64,000 nucleotides of DNA from JAKALX01 sp964508715 (GTDB taxonomy: Bacteria; Chloroflexota; Dehalococcoidia; Tepidiformales; Tepidiformaceae), in the NCBI GenBank assembly GCA_964508715.1, contig CAZDUX010000001.1:310001-374000 (forward strand). Reading direction: 5' to 3'. Made by a program: the position numbers and the translations under genes. The notes beneath the pieces were generated by a model that ran no database searches, was not told where the DNA came from, and worked only from the letters and a program-made list of their open reading frames with translations. Within the stretch, counting starts at the first letter, position 1. Every line of letters starts with the position of its first letter. Of the stretch, positions 25,348 to 35,076 are shown in pieces.

Positions 25348-26339
25348 TGGGCAGCCGCCTCGACGAGTGGGAAGCGTTCGCTCAGCAGGCCCTCGTACTC
25401 GTCACTCAGGCTGAGGCTGTTGAGGTTGAAGTCGATACGGCGCACGAGCCGCGTGAGCACATTCCCGGGACCAACTTCGATGACCATGTCCACGCCTTGG
25501 GCCTTCATCTCCTCGACCGACTTCGCCCACCGAACGCCTGCGATGAGCTGGTCACGAAGTTCGACATATACCTCGGGGTGGGTCGCGAGCAATTCAGCAT
25601 TCACGTTCCCGATAATGGGGTGCTCCGGGTCGTGCATCGGCAGTTTCTGGAGAAGGCGGCTCATCTGCTCACTCGCCTTCGACATGAGTGGTGAATGCGA
25701 GGCGATCGTAATCGGGAGCTTCACCACCTTGCGGGCCCTGGCCTTGTCTGCGAGTTCCATTGCGATCTTGAGCGGGCGAAGCGCGCCGGAAATGACGTTC
25801 TGACCCTCGCAGTTTGCGGTAGCAAGGCCGACATAGCCTTCACCCTCGCGTGAAGCCTCGGCACAGATCTCGGCAACCTTCTCCTCTGAGAGTCCAAGGA
25901 CGGAAGCCATACCGCCCGGGAATTCGCGTCCCGCTTCATCCATCAGGATGCCCCGCTGGCGCACCGCCAGGAGCCCCTCTTCAAAGCTAAGGGAGCCAGC
26001 CGCTACCGCCGCTGTGTATTCGCCCATTGAATGACCGGCGAAGACATGTGGCTCGATTCGGCGGTCGAGGGCGGCCCAGCGCTCCTTCAGCGCGGCGAGC
26101 CATGCCATCGAGACAACGAAGTTGGCCGGTTGTTGATTGAGGGTGGATTCGAGTTCGTCTTCGGGGCCTTCGAAACAGAGTCTTGAAAGGTGCATCTCGA
26201 GCACTTCGTCCGCACGCTTGAAGACATCACGGGCGGCCTTCGATGCGCGTGACAGTGCCTCTCCCATGCCGACGTGTTGGGAACCCTGGCCGGGGAATAT
26301 GAGCGCCAGACGGCGCCAGGGCTTCACTTCCTGGTCCAT
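25344..26339 (-). CDS. fabD: malonyl-CoA:ACP transacylase
   Basis: This 331-residue enzyme loads malonyl groups onto ACP. It has the N-terminal IFPGQGSQ, the nucleophile elbow AGHSMGEYTA, the QRG-x-LM arginine strand and the catalytic His region of SHSPLM. The ATG at 26339 follows GGGAGGAG. The 34 extra upstream codons of the frame are not conserved. It is the first gene of the fatty-acid run and overlaps fabF by four bases. Confidence 0.94.
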   Translation of the reverse strand: MDQEVKPWRRLALIFPGQGSQHVGMGEALSRASKAARDVFKRADEVLEMHLSRLCFEGPEDELESTLNQQPANFVVSMAWLAALKERWAALDRRIEPHVFAGHSMGEYTAAVAAGSLSFEEGLLAVRQRGILMDEAGREFPGGMASVLGLSEEKVAEICAEASREGEGYVGLATANCEGQNVISGALRPLKIAMELADKARARKVVKLPITIASHSPLMSKASEQMSRLLQKLPMHDPEHPIIGNVNAELLATHPEVYVELRDQLIAGVRWAKSVEEMKAQGVDMVIEVGPGNVLTRLVRRIDFNLNSLSLSDEYEGLLSERFPLVEAAAQ

Positions 26340-26442
26340 TCCCGGTTGCACTCCTCCCACCGGGGCCGATTGCGGCCCGGCTTTCCAATTCGAGGATACC
26401 AGAGGGTAGCGCTCGAAAAAACAAAATTGTTGAGATTCCATC

Positions 26443-28890
26443 TCAAACGAGGCTCACGGGGTCGACGTCGACCGCCCAGCGCTCTCCGAGGCGAACCTGC
26501 GAGAGGATCGTGGCGGGATTACGTCCACGTAACACCACCTGGTAGCGATACTCTCCCTTTACCCGGGCGATGTACGCAGGTGTTGGCCCGAGCACGTCGG
26601 GCTCTGCACGCCCGGCCGCATCGCGCGCGAGGCGGATCTCACCCGCCACCCGCGAGGCTTCCTGCAAGGCATGCTCCTGGTTGAGGTGGCGGTAGAGCAG
26701 CCGCGTCATCCGGGCGAACGGCGGGTACCCTGCCCTGCGCCGGTGCGCAATCTCGACCTCATAGAACGCCCGATAGTCATGCTCGGCGGCACACTGCACG
26801 GGTGGCGACTCCGGATCGTAGGTTTGGATGAACACATATCCCGGTTTGTCACGGCGGCCCGCTCGCCCGGCAACCTGTGAAAGTACCTGGAACGTCCGCT
26901 CCGAGGCGTGGTAATCGGGCAGGCTCATCCCCACATCAGCGTCGACAACCCCGACGACTGTCATCTCCGGGAGGTCGAGCCCCTTCGCCAGCATCTGTGT
27001 GCCGACGAGGATATCGATCTCACCTGCCTCGAGGGACCGCACCATTCGCTCGTGGCTGCCCTTCCGCTTCGATACGTCGCTGTCCCAGCGCGCGACACGC
27101 GCATCCGGGAAAGCCGCACGAGCCTCCTGTTCGATGCGCTGCGTCCCAACCCCAAACGGCCGGTACCGGCCGCTGTCACAGCGTGGACAGCGGTCCTCCA
27201 ACCGTTTCGCCCGTCCACAATGGTGGCAGACCAGCCTTGCATGGATCTGCTCGCGCAGGTCAAGGCTCATCGCAACCTGGCACGAGCTGCAGGTCGGGAT
27301 ATACCCGCAGTCGCGGCAGAGCATGAACCGTGCCGAGCCGCGCCGGTTCACGAAGAGAATCGACTGCTCACCCTCGATCAGGGCACGCTTGATCGCTCGC
27401 TTCAGCGGCACACTGAAGACGCTACGGTTCCCGCCCTTGAGCTCCTCGCGCATGTCGATGACGGCCACCTGGGGAAGCTGGCCAGGCCGGGTTCCACCAC
27501 CGACAGCGGGTGCCAGCCGCTCATCCAGTTCGTGCAGCCCGATCATCCCGGTTACCGCACGATGAAAGGTGACGATATCGGGAGTCGCACTCCCAAGGAC
27601 GACCGTTGCACCCGTCAGCCGCGATAGCTCCTCCGCGACCTCTCGGGCGTGGTAACGTGGCTGGTGCTCGACCTGCTTGTAGGTCCACTCGTGTTCCTCG
27701 TCCAGGATGATGAGACCAGGGTTGTACATCGGAGCGAAGATTGCGCTTCGTGACCCGAGAACAACCCGCGCATCACCCCGCTGAATCCGATACCACTGGT
27801 CGTACAGTTCGCCAGCCCCGAGGTGCGAGTGGAGCACCGTGAGCGTTTCCTCATATCGCTCACCGTAGCGGCGGATGGCCTGTGGTGTGAGCGCGATCTC
27901 GGGAACGAGGACGATGGCGCTTTTCCCCGTGGCGAGTGTGCGTCCCACGAGGTCGAGGTAGACCTCCGTCTTGCCCGAACCGGTGACGCCGCGGATGAGG
28001 TGCGTCATACCCGGCGACGCCCAGATAGCGTCAGCAACTGCCTGCTGGCCCACGCTGAGCGTCGCCGCAGGCTTCGGATCGAAGCGATAGTCGGCGAGAG
28101 GGTCGCGCTCAATGCGCAGCTCGAACTCCCGAATCCACCCGTCACGTTCGAGCCGGCGCACGTGCGCCGGGGTCGCGCCAAGCTCTCTTGCCTCTGTGAG
28201 GGACGTGCCGCCCACAGCGAGTCGTTCGAGTAACCGGGCGTCGACTGACCGTGGCTGGCGTGCCTTCAACTGCGCCGCGTGCGCCTGCGCCGCCCCGGCG
28301 CTCTGCTGGAGTTCGAGCCGGCGTTCCGTTTTCGGCCGCCCCGCCGGGCGCGATAACCCCTGTGCAACGGTGAGGTGGCCAGCGGCCTGCAGGCGGCGGA
28401 GACGAGGCAACGTAATCCCCGGTACAGCCTCCTTGAGCTGGTCGAAAGAGACCCGTCCATTCGCCGCGATGTACTGGAGGACGCGCTGGTCGCGGGGGTA
28501 GACCGGCAGTAGTGGCGGTATGTCCACTGGCGAGACCATGGTTACGGCACGCTGGCCATACCCGCCTGGCAACGAGACAGCCACACTCTCCCAGAGTGGG
28601 GCGACGTACGTGTCGCTCAGCCAACGTGCAAGCTCGATGTGCGTTCGATCGAGCACTGGATCAGGGTCAGCGACGGCTTCGATGTCGCGGATCCCATCGA
28701 TGGGTGGTTCCTCGCAGGCCAGGCCCAGAACGATACCCTGGAGGATGCGTGGTCCGAACGGGACGAATACTGCCTGGCCGGCGACCAGGCTGACGCCCTC
28801 CGGGACACGGTAGCTGAATCCCATGCGCACGGGCTGCCCGGTGTTCACCGCGACTTCTGCGAATCGCTCTTTCGCGCCTGGCTCGTCCAC
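26443..28890 (-). CDS. priA: primosomal replication restart helicase
   Basis: This 815-residue superfamily 2 helicase reloads the replisome at stalled forks. It contains an N-terminal 3'-end DNA-binding domain and a winged-helix region. The helicase core has GVTGSGKTEVY and LDEEHEWTYKQ. Eight cysteines form two zinc sites (CRDC and CSSC, then CHHC and CPRC), followed by QVAGRAGRR. The frame continues 136 codons upstream, but only as a shadow of the MFS gene. The GTG at 28890 is the most likely start, with TACCAT ending 6 bases before it and no Shine-Dalgarno. Confidence 0.92.
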   Translation of the reverse strand: MDEPGAKERFAEVAVNTGQPVRMGFSYRVPEGVSLVAGQAVFVPFGPRILQGIVLGLACEEPPIDGIRDIEAVADPDPVLDRTHIELARWLSDTYVAPLWESVAVSLPGGYGQRAVTMVSPVDIPPLLPVYPRDQRVLQYIAANGRVSFDQLKEAVPGITLPRLRRLQAAGHLTVAQGLSRPAGRPKTERRLELQQSAGAAQAHAAQLKARQPRSVDARLLERLAVGGTSLTEARELGATPAHVRRLERDGWIREFELRIERDPLADYRFDPKPAATLSVGQQAVADAIWASPGMTHLIRGVTGSGKTEVYLDLVGRTLATGKSAIVLVPEIALTPQAIRRYGERYEETLTVLHSHLGAGELYDQWYRIQRGDARVVLGSRSAIFAPMYNPGLIILDEEHEWTYKQVEHQPRYHAREVAEELSRLTGATVVLGSATPDIVTFHRAVTGMIGLHELDERLAPAVGGGTRPGQLPQVAVIDMREELKGGNRSVFSVPLKRAIKRALIEGEQSILFVNRRGSARFMLCRDCGYIPTCSSCQVAMSLDLREQIHARLVCHHCGRAKRLEDRCPRCDSGRYRPFGVGTQRIEQEARAAFPDARVARWDSDVSKRKGSHERMVRSLEAGEIDILVGTQMLAKGLDLPEMTVVGVVDADVGMSLPDYHASERTFQVLSQVAGRAGRRDKPGYVFIQTYDPESPPVQCAAEHDYRAFYEVEIAHRRRAGYPPFARMTRLLYRHLNQEHALQEASRVAGEIRLARDAAGRAEPDVLGPTPAYIARVKGEYRYQVVLRGRNPATILSQVRLGERWAVDVDPVSLV

Positions 28891-28919
28891 GAGGTGATGG
28901 TACCGGATGTTCGGTGAGG

Positions 28920-30149
28920 CTATTGGCCGCCCGCCGGGACTCCCTCGGGAGAAAGGACGATATGGGCAGGTTCGTGCGTGGGTACGCCTCGCGTAAGGCT
29001 CAGGAATATCGGAACGCCGACGCCCATCAATAACCCGCCAAAAACGAATGCAGCACTCAATCCGAACTGGTCGACCAGCAGACCGCCGGCAACCGAGCCG
29101 ATGACAATCCCCGCGCCATTCGCTGCCGAGCCCAGGCCGAGCACCGTGCCCATTCCAGTCCTGCGGCCCGCGACGACCTGCAACGCCGAAGCCGATACCT
29201 GCGAGATCCCGTTCCCTGCTCCCATCGAAAAGAGGAGGGCCACGGCCATCCAGTAGGCCGGGACATACCCGAGCAGCGCCAGCATCACGGCGTTCCACGC
29301 AAGACCGATTGCGACGAGTACCCGCCGGTCCCGCCGATCGGCGAGCCGCCCCAGCATCGGCTGGGCGAGCCCTCCCGTCAGGTCCTGTGTCGCGAACGCC
29401 AGGCCGATGAGGAACGGGGATGCGCCGAGTCCATCCTCGAGGCGCAGTGCCAGGAAGCTCATTGACGCTCCCGCCGAAATGGAGATGAGCCCGTTGTGTG
29501 CCGTCACCGCCGCGACGAGACGGTCCTTGATGGCCACCGCGAACGGGACTGCCGAGGGATGCTCGAGGTGAGGGTGTTCTCGCCGGCGCTGCTCGGCAGG
29601 GCTGTGGCGTGGTAGCCAGACGAGGAGGATGAGCGCCGAAATCAACAGCAACCCCGCCATAGCCACGAACACACTCCGAAACCCGATCGCTTCGCGAAGG
29701 ACACCTGCAACGAGCGGGCCCGTGCCAAAGCCAACGATATCGGCGGTCGCGAAGACCCCAAGCCAGCGGCCCTCCTGGCCGCGCGGTGTCATGTCGCCGA
29801 CATATGCCCGTGCTACCGAGAACACGAGGCTGGTGCCAAGACCGCTGAACGCTCGGAAGGCGACGACCTGGATGAAACTGTCCGCAGTGAGATAGCCGAG
29901 CGCGGCGATGGTGTAGATGAGCAGCCCTGCAATGATGAATGGCTTTCGGCCAAAACGGTCTGAAAGACGGCCGGCGAACGGCCCAAAGATCGCCTGGACA
30001 ATGGCGAAAACCGAGAATGTGAGGCCGAGCCAGACACCACTCGCGCCGAGTTCCTTCGCATAGACGGGAAGCAGAGGGCTGACCATCGAGATGCCCATCG
30101 TTGCGGCGAATACGGCGACATAGAGGGCAATGAACGGTCTCGATCGCAT
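28920..30149 (-). CDS. MFS transporter (12-helix, drug efflux type)
   Basis: This 409-residue major facilitator has about 12 hydrophobic helices. The loop 2-3 signature is GRLSDRFGRKP and the helix-5 motif C-like region is VGFGTGPLVAGVL. The second-half loop is LGRLADRRDRR. It most resembles DHA1-type exporters. Its stop lies 30 bases before the priA GTG on the same strand. Substrate unknown. Confidence 0.88.
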   Translation of the reverse strand: MRSRPFIALYVAVFAATMGISMVSPLLPVYAKELGASGVWLGLTFSVFAIVQAIFGPFAGRLSDRFGRKPFIIAGLLIYTIAALGYLTADSFIQVVAFRAFSGLGTSLVFSVARAYVGDMTPRGQEGRWLGVFATADIVGFGTGPLVAGVLREAIGFRSVFVAMAGLLLISALILLVWLPRHSPAEQRRREHPHLEHPSAVPFAVAIKDRLVAAVTAHNGLISISAGASMSFLALRLEDGLGASPFLIGLAFATQDLTGGLAQPMLGRLADRRDRRVLVAIGLAWNAVMLALLGYVPAYWMAVALLFSMGAGNGISQVSASALQVVAGRRTGMGTVLGLGSAANGAGIVIGSVAGGLLVDQFGLSAAFVFGGLLMGVGVPIFLSLTRGVPTHEPAHIVLSPEGVPAGGQ

Positions 30150-30216
30150 CTACAAATCGAGCCTACCGCAGTTTTGCCGCAGGCGCGCTCGCGGTGGCCG
30201 CTTCGTTCACTGGTGC

Positions 30217-30222
30217 TACACT
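30217..30222 (+). promoter_or_regulatory. possible -10 element for the amidohydrolase gene
   Basis: TGCTACACT carries an extended -10 (TACACT at 30217-30222), about 36 bases before the ATG at 30259. No clear -35 box was found at the usual spacing. Confidence 0.35.
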
Positions 30223-30258
30223 CGGTGCCAATCTCGAGACTCCGGGCTGCACGCATAA

Positions 30259-31140
30259 ATGAAGATTTTTGACGTCCACATTCACTACCCGCGGAACTGG
30301 GAGAATCCCGAGGAAGACGCGGAACCGATGGTCGATCGCCTTGCCGAGGTCGCCTCGGCTGCTGGCATCACGAAGGGCTGCATGCTCAGTGGCGGCCGCT
30401 TCGGGCCAACCTACGAGCGGGCGATGGAAGTGCTCCAGAAGTACACGGAACTCTTCATCCCAGTCGCAGTCATCGATCCGGAGGTTGTCGATGCCGACGG
30501 AGTCGCCCGGCTCCACGCCATGGGGTACCGAGGCCTCAAACTCATCGGAGTCGCCCGGGATTATGATTGCCCCGACTACATGAGCGCCTACGGGAAGGCC
30601 CAGGACCTCGGCATGCCGATTCTCTTCCACATGGGTGTCATCGGCGGCGGGCTTGATTATTCGATTACCCACCCCCGGCGTGATGCTGCCGCGGCCCAGG
30701 CCTATCAACGGATGATGGCGATGACCGACCGGGTCGGCCCGCGGAACGTTTCCGCCATCCGCATGAGTCCGCTACACCTCGACACCATCGCCAACCGCTT
30801 CCCAAAGCTGAAAATCATCGGCGCCCACCTCGGCAACCAGGGGAACTACGAGTACGCCGCATCCGTCGCCCGCTGGCGTCACAACGTCTCGTTCGATATG
30901 AGCGGCGGCGAGACCATCGAGCGCCACGCCATCGAGCGCAAGCTCATCGGCACGGAGTTCGGTATCGAGAAGCTCGTGTGGGGTAGCGACTGCGGAATGG
31001 ATGAGATTCGCACGCATATCGACCGCTTCGAAGCGATGTTCGACATCCTCGAACTCAGCGATGACGAGCGTGACCGGATGTGGTGGCGTAACGCTGCAGA
31101 AATCTACGGCCTCGAAGAGCCCATCCTGGCGGGAGAATAG
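30259..31140 (+). CDS. amidohydrolase 2 / ACMSD-like TIM-barrel hydrolase
   Basis: This 293-residue protein opens with FDVHIHYP, whose two histidines form the first metal ligands. It has LFHMG mid-protein, IGAHLGNQG, and the late VWGSDCGMDE aspartate ligand, the order expected for metal-dependent amidohydrolase-2/decarboxylase enzymes. Substrates in this family range from carboxymuconate semialdehydes to lactones, so the reaction is not assigned. Downstream genes follow closely on the same strand and may be co-transcribed. Confidence 0.85.
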   Translation: MKIFDVHIHYPRNWENPEEDAEPMVDRLAEVASAAGITKGCMLSGGRFGPTYERAMEVLQKYTELFIPVAVIDPEVVDADGVARLHAMGYRGLKLIGVARDYDCPDYMSAYGKAQDLGMPILFHMGVIGGGLDYSITHPRRDAAAAQAYQRMMAMTDRVGPRNVSAIRMSPLHLDTIANRFPKLKIIGAHLGNQGNYEYAASVARWRHNVSFDMSGGETIERHAIERKLIGTEFGIEKLVWGSDCGMDEIRTHIDRFEAMFDILELSDDERDRMWWRNAAEIYGLEEPILAGE

Positions 31141-31194
31141 CGCCTGGCTGTCAATGTCGAGTCGCAACCTGCGGCGAATGGCGCCGTCGCCCGT

Positions 31195-31935
31195 GTGGTG
31201 CTCGTGGTCATCGTCGCCGCGATTGGGCTCCTCGGCTATCTCGTTCTCCGGCCCCAACAGGCGTGGTTTCTCTGGCTCACGGCCGCGTTGATCGCACTCG
31301 CCAGCGATGGCCTCGTCCGCAGCCACCCTCGGTGGTCGGGCACGGGCTGGATGTCCTCGGTTGTTTTCCTGTTCTTGCCGGCCCTTACCCTCATGGGTGG
31401 CGGCCTCTTCGTTGATGACGCAATTGGCGGCTATGCCCGCATCGGCTCCGCGCTGATAGTTGCGCTGAGTGTTGGTGTGGTCGTCTATGGCGAATACCAG
31501 ACTGTTGACTATGGCTCCCGGATGTACGGACCGATGCGGCTGCTCCTCGCCGTCGCGACCTACCTCGCCGCTTTCGCCCTCTATGCCGTCATCTTCAGTC
31601 GCGACGTCGATCTCCCGCTTGCTGGCTTCCTCGTTGGTATCACCAGCATGGCACTCGCGCTCGAACTCTTGCGCGAGACGCACCTCACCGGGCCAAACTC
31701 ACTGCTGGTCGGCCTCGCCATCGGTGTCTCGCTCGGTGAGCTTCGGCTGGCACTCTATTTCTTCCCGCTCGACGGGCTTCTCGCCGGCGCACTCCTCATC
31801 ATCGCCTTCTACCTTGCGACAGGGCTCGTGCATCACCTCCTCGACCATGACCTCGAGTGGAGCACCACGGCCGAATACCTGCTCGTGGCCGCTGTTGGCA
31901 CCGCTGCGGTAGTGTTTACGCGGGTATTCGTTTAG
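31195..31935 (+). CDS. polytopic membrane protein of unknown function
   Basis: This protein of about 246 residues has roughly seven membrane helices and short loops; I do not recognise a function. The frame runs unbroken from the amidohydrolase stop at 31140. A CTG at 31144, 9 bases after GGGAGA, would add VNVESQPAANGAVAR, a plausible cytoplasmic tail. The first conventional start is GTG 31195, which begins inside the first helix, so the true start may be upstream and non-canonical. Its stop is 2 bases before exonuclease III, suggesting coupling. Confidence 0.7.
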   Translation: MVLVVIVAAIGLLGYLVLRPQQAWFLWLTAALIALASDGLVRSHPRWSGTGWMSSVVFLFLPALTLMGGGLFVDDAIGGYARIGSALIVALSVGVVVYGEYQTVDYGSRMYGPMRLLLAVATYLAAFALYAVIFSRDVDLPLAGFLVGITSMALALELLRETHLTGPNSLLVGLAIGVSLGELRLALYFFPLDGLLAGALLIIAFYLATGLVHHLLDHDLEWSTTAEYLLVAAVGTAAVVFTRVFV

Positions 31936-31937
31936 TC

Positions 31938-32714
31938 ATGCCTGCACTCACCATCTGCTCCTGGAACATCAACGGGATCCGGGCCAGCATCAAGACCGGG
32001 GACTTCCAGCGCTGGCTCGATGAGGTCCGCCCCGGCATCGCTGGATTCCAGGAGGTGAAGGCGCTTCCCGAGCAGGTTGAGGAGTGCTGGACGCCCCTCG
32101 GCTACGAGGCCCACTGGCATCCGGCAGAGCGAGCCGGCTACAGCGGAGCGCTTCTGCTGACCCGGCCCGAGCCTGATGCCGTCCGCCTCGGGCTCGGACT
32201 GCCGGAATTCGACGGCGAAGGCAGGGTTATCCAGGCCGATTACGATAATCTCACCGTCATACCCGCTTACTTTCCCAATGCCGGGCGTGGTGTGGAGCGG
32301 ATGGAATTCAAGCTTCGCTTCTACGAGGCGTTCCTGGCGCACGTCGATACACTCAGGGCGGCGGGCCGGGACGTCGTCTTCATGGGTGATTTCAACGTGG
32401 CCCACCACGAGATCGATGTCGCTCGGCCGCAGGAGGCGCTCAAGGGAACTGGCTTCCTGCCCGAGGAGCGGGCCTGGCTCGACCGGATTGAAGCACACGG
32501 CTACGTCGACACGTTCCGTCACCTTCACCCTGAACAACGCGATGCCTACAGCTACTGGGACCCCTGGCGTGAGCGGCGCGCCCGTAACATCGGCTGGCGA
32601 ATCGACTACGTCTTCGTCAACGCCGACCTCCTTCCAAGGCTGCGGTCTGCCTTCATCCAGCCCGAATACATGGGCAGCGACCATTGCCCGGTCGGTATCG
32701 AACTCGAGATGTGA
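31938..32714 (+). CDS. xth: exodeoxyribonuclease III (AP endonuclease)
   Basis: This 258-residue enzyme of the EEP fold cleaves at abasic sites and has 3'-5' exonuclease activity in base-excision repair. The motifs are in order: SWNINGIRA, FQEVKA (metal Glu), MGDFNVAH (Asp and Asn), IDYVFV, and the C-terminal SDHCPVG (Asp-His). The ATG at 31938 is two bases after the upstream stop; there is no strong ribosome-binding site, so re-initiation is likely. The longer frame to 31857 overlaps the neighbour. Confidence 0.95.
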   Translation: MPALTICSWNINGIRASIKTGDFQRWLDEVRPGIAGFQEVKALPEQVEECWTPLGYEAHWHPAERAGYSGALLLTRPEPDAVRLGLGLPEFDGEGRVIQADYDNLTVIPAYFPNAGRGVERMEFKLRFYEAFLAHVDTLRAAGRDVVFMGDFNVAHHEIDVARPQEALKGTGFLPEERAWLDRIEAHGYVDTFRHLHPEQRDAYSYWDPWRERRARNIGWRIDYVFVNADLLPRLRSAFIQPEYMGSDHCPVGIELEM

Positions 32715-32833
32715 GGGCCACAACGCCGGACGGGCGCCTCGCTTCAGGCACCACTCAGTGAGGGGACGCATGGGCCGCTCGTGCCTGGCAACGCTATAGC
32801 AAGAGCGAGATAGGACATAACGCGCATCATCCT

Positions 32834-32862
32834 TTGACCCCGCGCCCGTCAGTTCGTACATT
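32834..32862 (+). promoter_or_regulatory. promoter of tRNA-Pro
   Basis: TTGACC (32834-32839), a 17-base spacer and TACATT (32857-32862) give a near-consensus promoter. Transcription would start at about 32869, some 32 bases before the tRNA. Confidence 0.75.
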
Positions 32863-32900
32863 GGGAGACGTTGCCCACGGTAGTGGGCACGGCCCTCGGT

Positions 32901-32977
<77 letters not shown>

Positions 32978-33254
32978 CAACACTGCTTTCCCACTCCCAA
33001 TCCCTCTCCTCCACGAGATGCCGCAGGGTTCGGTTACCGGGCCGTTCAAGGGTGCATCCCGGCGGTCACAGCACAGTCTGACCGATCCCCAGAGCACCGA
33101 TGTATCTGCGACCCGAGTATCGTCAACGACGTCGGACCTGGCTGTTGGCTTCTACTCGTGGGCGCCGATGTTCATCGGATGGCACAGCAAGCTGGAGTGG
33201 GTGCAGGAATCGGCGATGGTGGCGGTGCACGCCGCGCACCTGTCGCCGCCCGTG

Positions 33255-34958
33255 TCAGTGATCCGAAGCGCCCTCCGCAGCCTCGAGACGGTTTACCGCA
33301 CTCACTACCGCCTTCAGGGATGCCGCGAGGATGCTCTCGTCGAGCCCCACACCCCAGCGAACGGCTTCGGTGTTCCGTGCTTCGACATACGCGACCGCCC
33401 GGGCGTCCGCACCGGCACTCACCGCGTGCTCCGAGTAGTCCAGCACCTCTACCGCGAAATCCAGGCCACGCTGGAGGGCGTGCACGAACGCCGCGATCGG
33501 GCCGTTACCCTCGCCGGTCACGGTGCGGACCTCGCCGTCGAGCCGCACCTGTGCGGTGATCTCCGTTATCGCGCCCCGGGTGGTCATCTCATGCGAGATG
33601 AGCTCAACGCGTGCAAGTTGTGGCAGATACTCCTTCTCGAATGCCTGCCAGATGGCCGTGGGCGTGACCTCCGTACCCGTCTCCTCGCTCACGGTCTGGA
33701 TCGTCTTCGAGAACTCGATCTGGAGCCGGCGCGGGAGGTCGAGCCCGTGCTCGGCCTTCATGATGTAGGCGACGCCGCCCTTGCCCGACTGGCTATTCAC
33801 GCGGATGACCGCTTCGTAGCTTCGGCCGACGTGCTTCGGGTCGATGGGCAGATAGGGCACCTCCCAGATCTGGTACTCCTCCCCCAGCGCATCGAGTCCC
33901 TTCTTGATCGCATCCTGGTGGGAGCCCGAGAACGCCGTGTACACGAGGTCGCCGACGTACGGGTGGCGCGGGTGCACGGGGAGCTGGTTGCAATACTCGG
34001 CAACCCGCCGCAGGCCGTCGATGTCGCTGATGTCGAGCTCCGGATCGACGCCCTGGCTGAAGAGGTTCATCGCCAGGTTGACGATGTCGACGTTTCCGGT
34101 CCGTTCACCGTTCCCGAAGAGTGTCCCCTCTACACGGTCGGCGCCTGCCATCACGCCGAACTCGGCAGCCGCGACACCGGTACCCCGATCGTTGTGCGGA
34201 TGAAGTGACAGCAGCAGCGAATCGCGGCGCGGGACATGGTGGAGGAACCACTCGATCGCATCGCCGTAGATGTTCGGGGTGTACATCTCCACCGTCGCCG
34301 GAAGATTGAGGATGATCTTGTTCTCGGATGTCGGTTCGATGACATCCATCACCGCCGAGCAGACCTCGAGGGCGTATTCCAGCTCGGTACCCGTGAAGCT
34401 CTCTGGCGAGTACTCGTAGCGCACGTCCGTGCCAGTGAGGCTGGTCTCGAGCTTCTTGCAGAGCGCGGCTGCATCGGTCGCTATCTTCGTGATCCCGTCC
34501 TTACCAAGCCCGAAGACGACACGCCGCTGCAGGATGGATGTCGAGTTGTAGAAGTGGACGATCGCCCTGTGCGCGCCCTGGAGGCATTCGTAGGTACGTT
34601 CGATCAGTTCCGGCCGGCATTGCACCAGCACCTGGATCGTCACGTCATCGGGCACGAGGTCTTCCTCGATGAGCTGGCGTACGAAGTCATAGTCCGGCTG
34701 TGAGGCCGACGGGAAGCCGACCTCGATCTCCTTGAAGCCCATCAAGACAAGGGCTTCGAACATCCGCAGCTTACGGGCCGGGTCCATCGGATCGATCAGC
34801 GCCTGGTTGCCATCGCGCAGGTCGACCGAGCACCAGAGTGGCGCCTTTTCAATCTGCCGGTTCGGCCATTCACGCTCCGGAAGCCGAAGCGGAAGGGGGC
34901 GGAATCCACGGTACTTGTGGAACGGCATCTTCTTCCCGGCTATCGGCTCTGGAGGCAT
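33255..34958 (-). CDS. leuA: 2-isopropylmalate synthase (long LeuA type)
   Basis: This 567-residue enzyme makes 2-isopropylmalate from acetyl-CoA and 2-oxoisovalerate, the first committed step of leucine synthesis. The catalytic TIM barrel opens with SVDLRDGNQALIDPM and has the metal-binding LHPHNDRGTG and the GTLFGNGERTGN loop. A C-terminal LeuA dimer/regulatory domain (about 440-567) allows leucine feedback. The length and motifs place it in the fungal/actinobacterial LeuA group. The ATG at 34958 follows GAAAGGG. A leucine leader-peptide attenuator lies upstream. No other leucine genes are adjacent. Confidence 0.95.
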   Translation of the reverse strand: MPPEPIAGKKMPFHKYRGFRPLPLRLPEREWPNRQIEKAPLWCSVDLRDGNQALIDPMDPARKLRMFEALVLMGFKEIEVGFPSASQPDYDFVRQLIEEDLVPDDVTIQVLVQCRPELIERTYECLQGAHRAIVHFYNSTSILQRRVVFGLGKDGITKIATDAAALCKKLETSLTGTDVRYEYSPESFTGTELEYALEVCSAVMDVIEPTSENKIILNLPATVEMYTPNIYGDAIEWFLHHVPRRDSLLLSLHPHNDRGTGVAAAEFGVMAGADRVEGTLFGNGERTGNVDIVNLAMNLFSQGVDPELDISDIDGLRRVAEYCNQLPVHPRHPYVGDLVYTAFSGSHQDAIKKGLDALGEEYQIWEVPYLPIDPKHVGRSYEAVIRVNSQSGKGGVAYIMKAEHGLDLPRRLQIEFSKTIQTVSEETGTEVTPTAIWQAFEKEYLPQLARVELISHEMTTRGAITEITAQVRLDGEVRTVTGEGNGPIAAFVHALQRGLDFAVEVLDYSEHAVSAGADARAVAYVEARNTEAVRWGVGLDESILAASLKAVVSAVNRLEAAEGASDH

Positions 34959-35012
34959 GGGTTTCCCTTTCACGGCTGGATGCGATTGCCGCGCCCGGCG
35001 GATCTTCGTACC

Positions 35013-35047
35013 AAACAAAAACCTCCCGGCACGTTCTGCACAGGAGG
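35013..35047 (-). terminator. attenuator terminator in the leuA leader
   Basis: On the minus strand CCTCC (35047-35043) pairs with GGAGG (35026-35022), with an inner TGC/GCA pairing. A T-rich run TTTTTGTTT (35021-35013) follows. It lies between the leader peptide and leuA, as expected for transcription attenuation. Confidence 0.65.
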
Positions 35048-35052
35048 CTATC

Positions 35053-35075
35053 GGCGAGCTCATTTCGGGCTCGCC
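35053..35075 (-). promoter_or_regulatory. leader hairpin (pause or alternative structure) of the leuA attenuator
   Basis: A perfect 7-bp stem GGCGAGC/GCTCGCC with a 9-base loop begins one base after the leader-peptide stop codon. A ribosome stalled in the Leu codons would affect whether this hairpin forms and so could bias folding of the downstream terminator. The exact mutually exclusive pairing is not resolved by eye. Confidence 0.5.
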
Positions 35076-35076
35076 G

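Noticed and set aside
28891..29298. 136-codon upstream extension of the priA frame
   Set aside because: It lies inside the MFS gene and reads Arg/Gly-rich sequence without PriA similarity; GTG 28890 fits the family N-terminus.
33120..33254. Plus-strand reading frame with W/F/Y-rich sequence and high GC third positions between tRNA-Pro and leuA
   Set aside because: It has no start codon with a ribosome-binding site and runs directly into the antisense of leuA without a stop, so it is most likely chance openness of GC-rich DNA.
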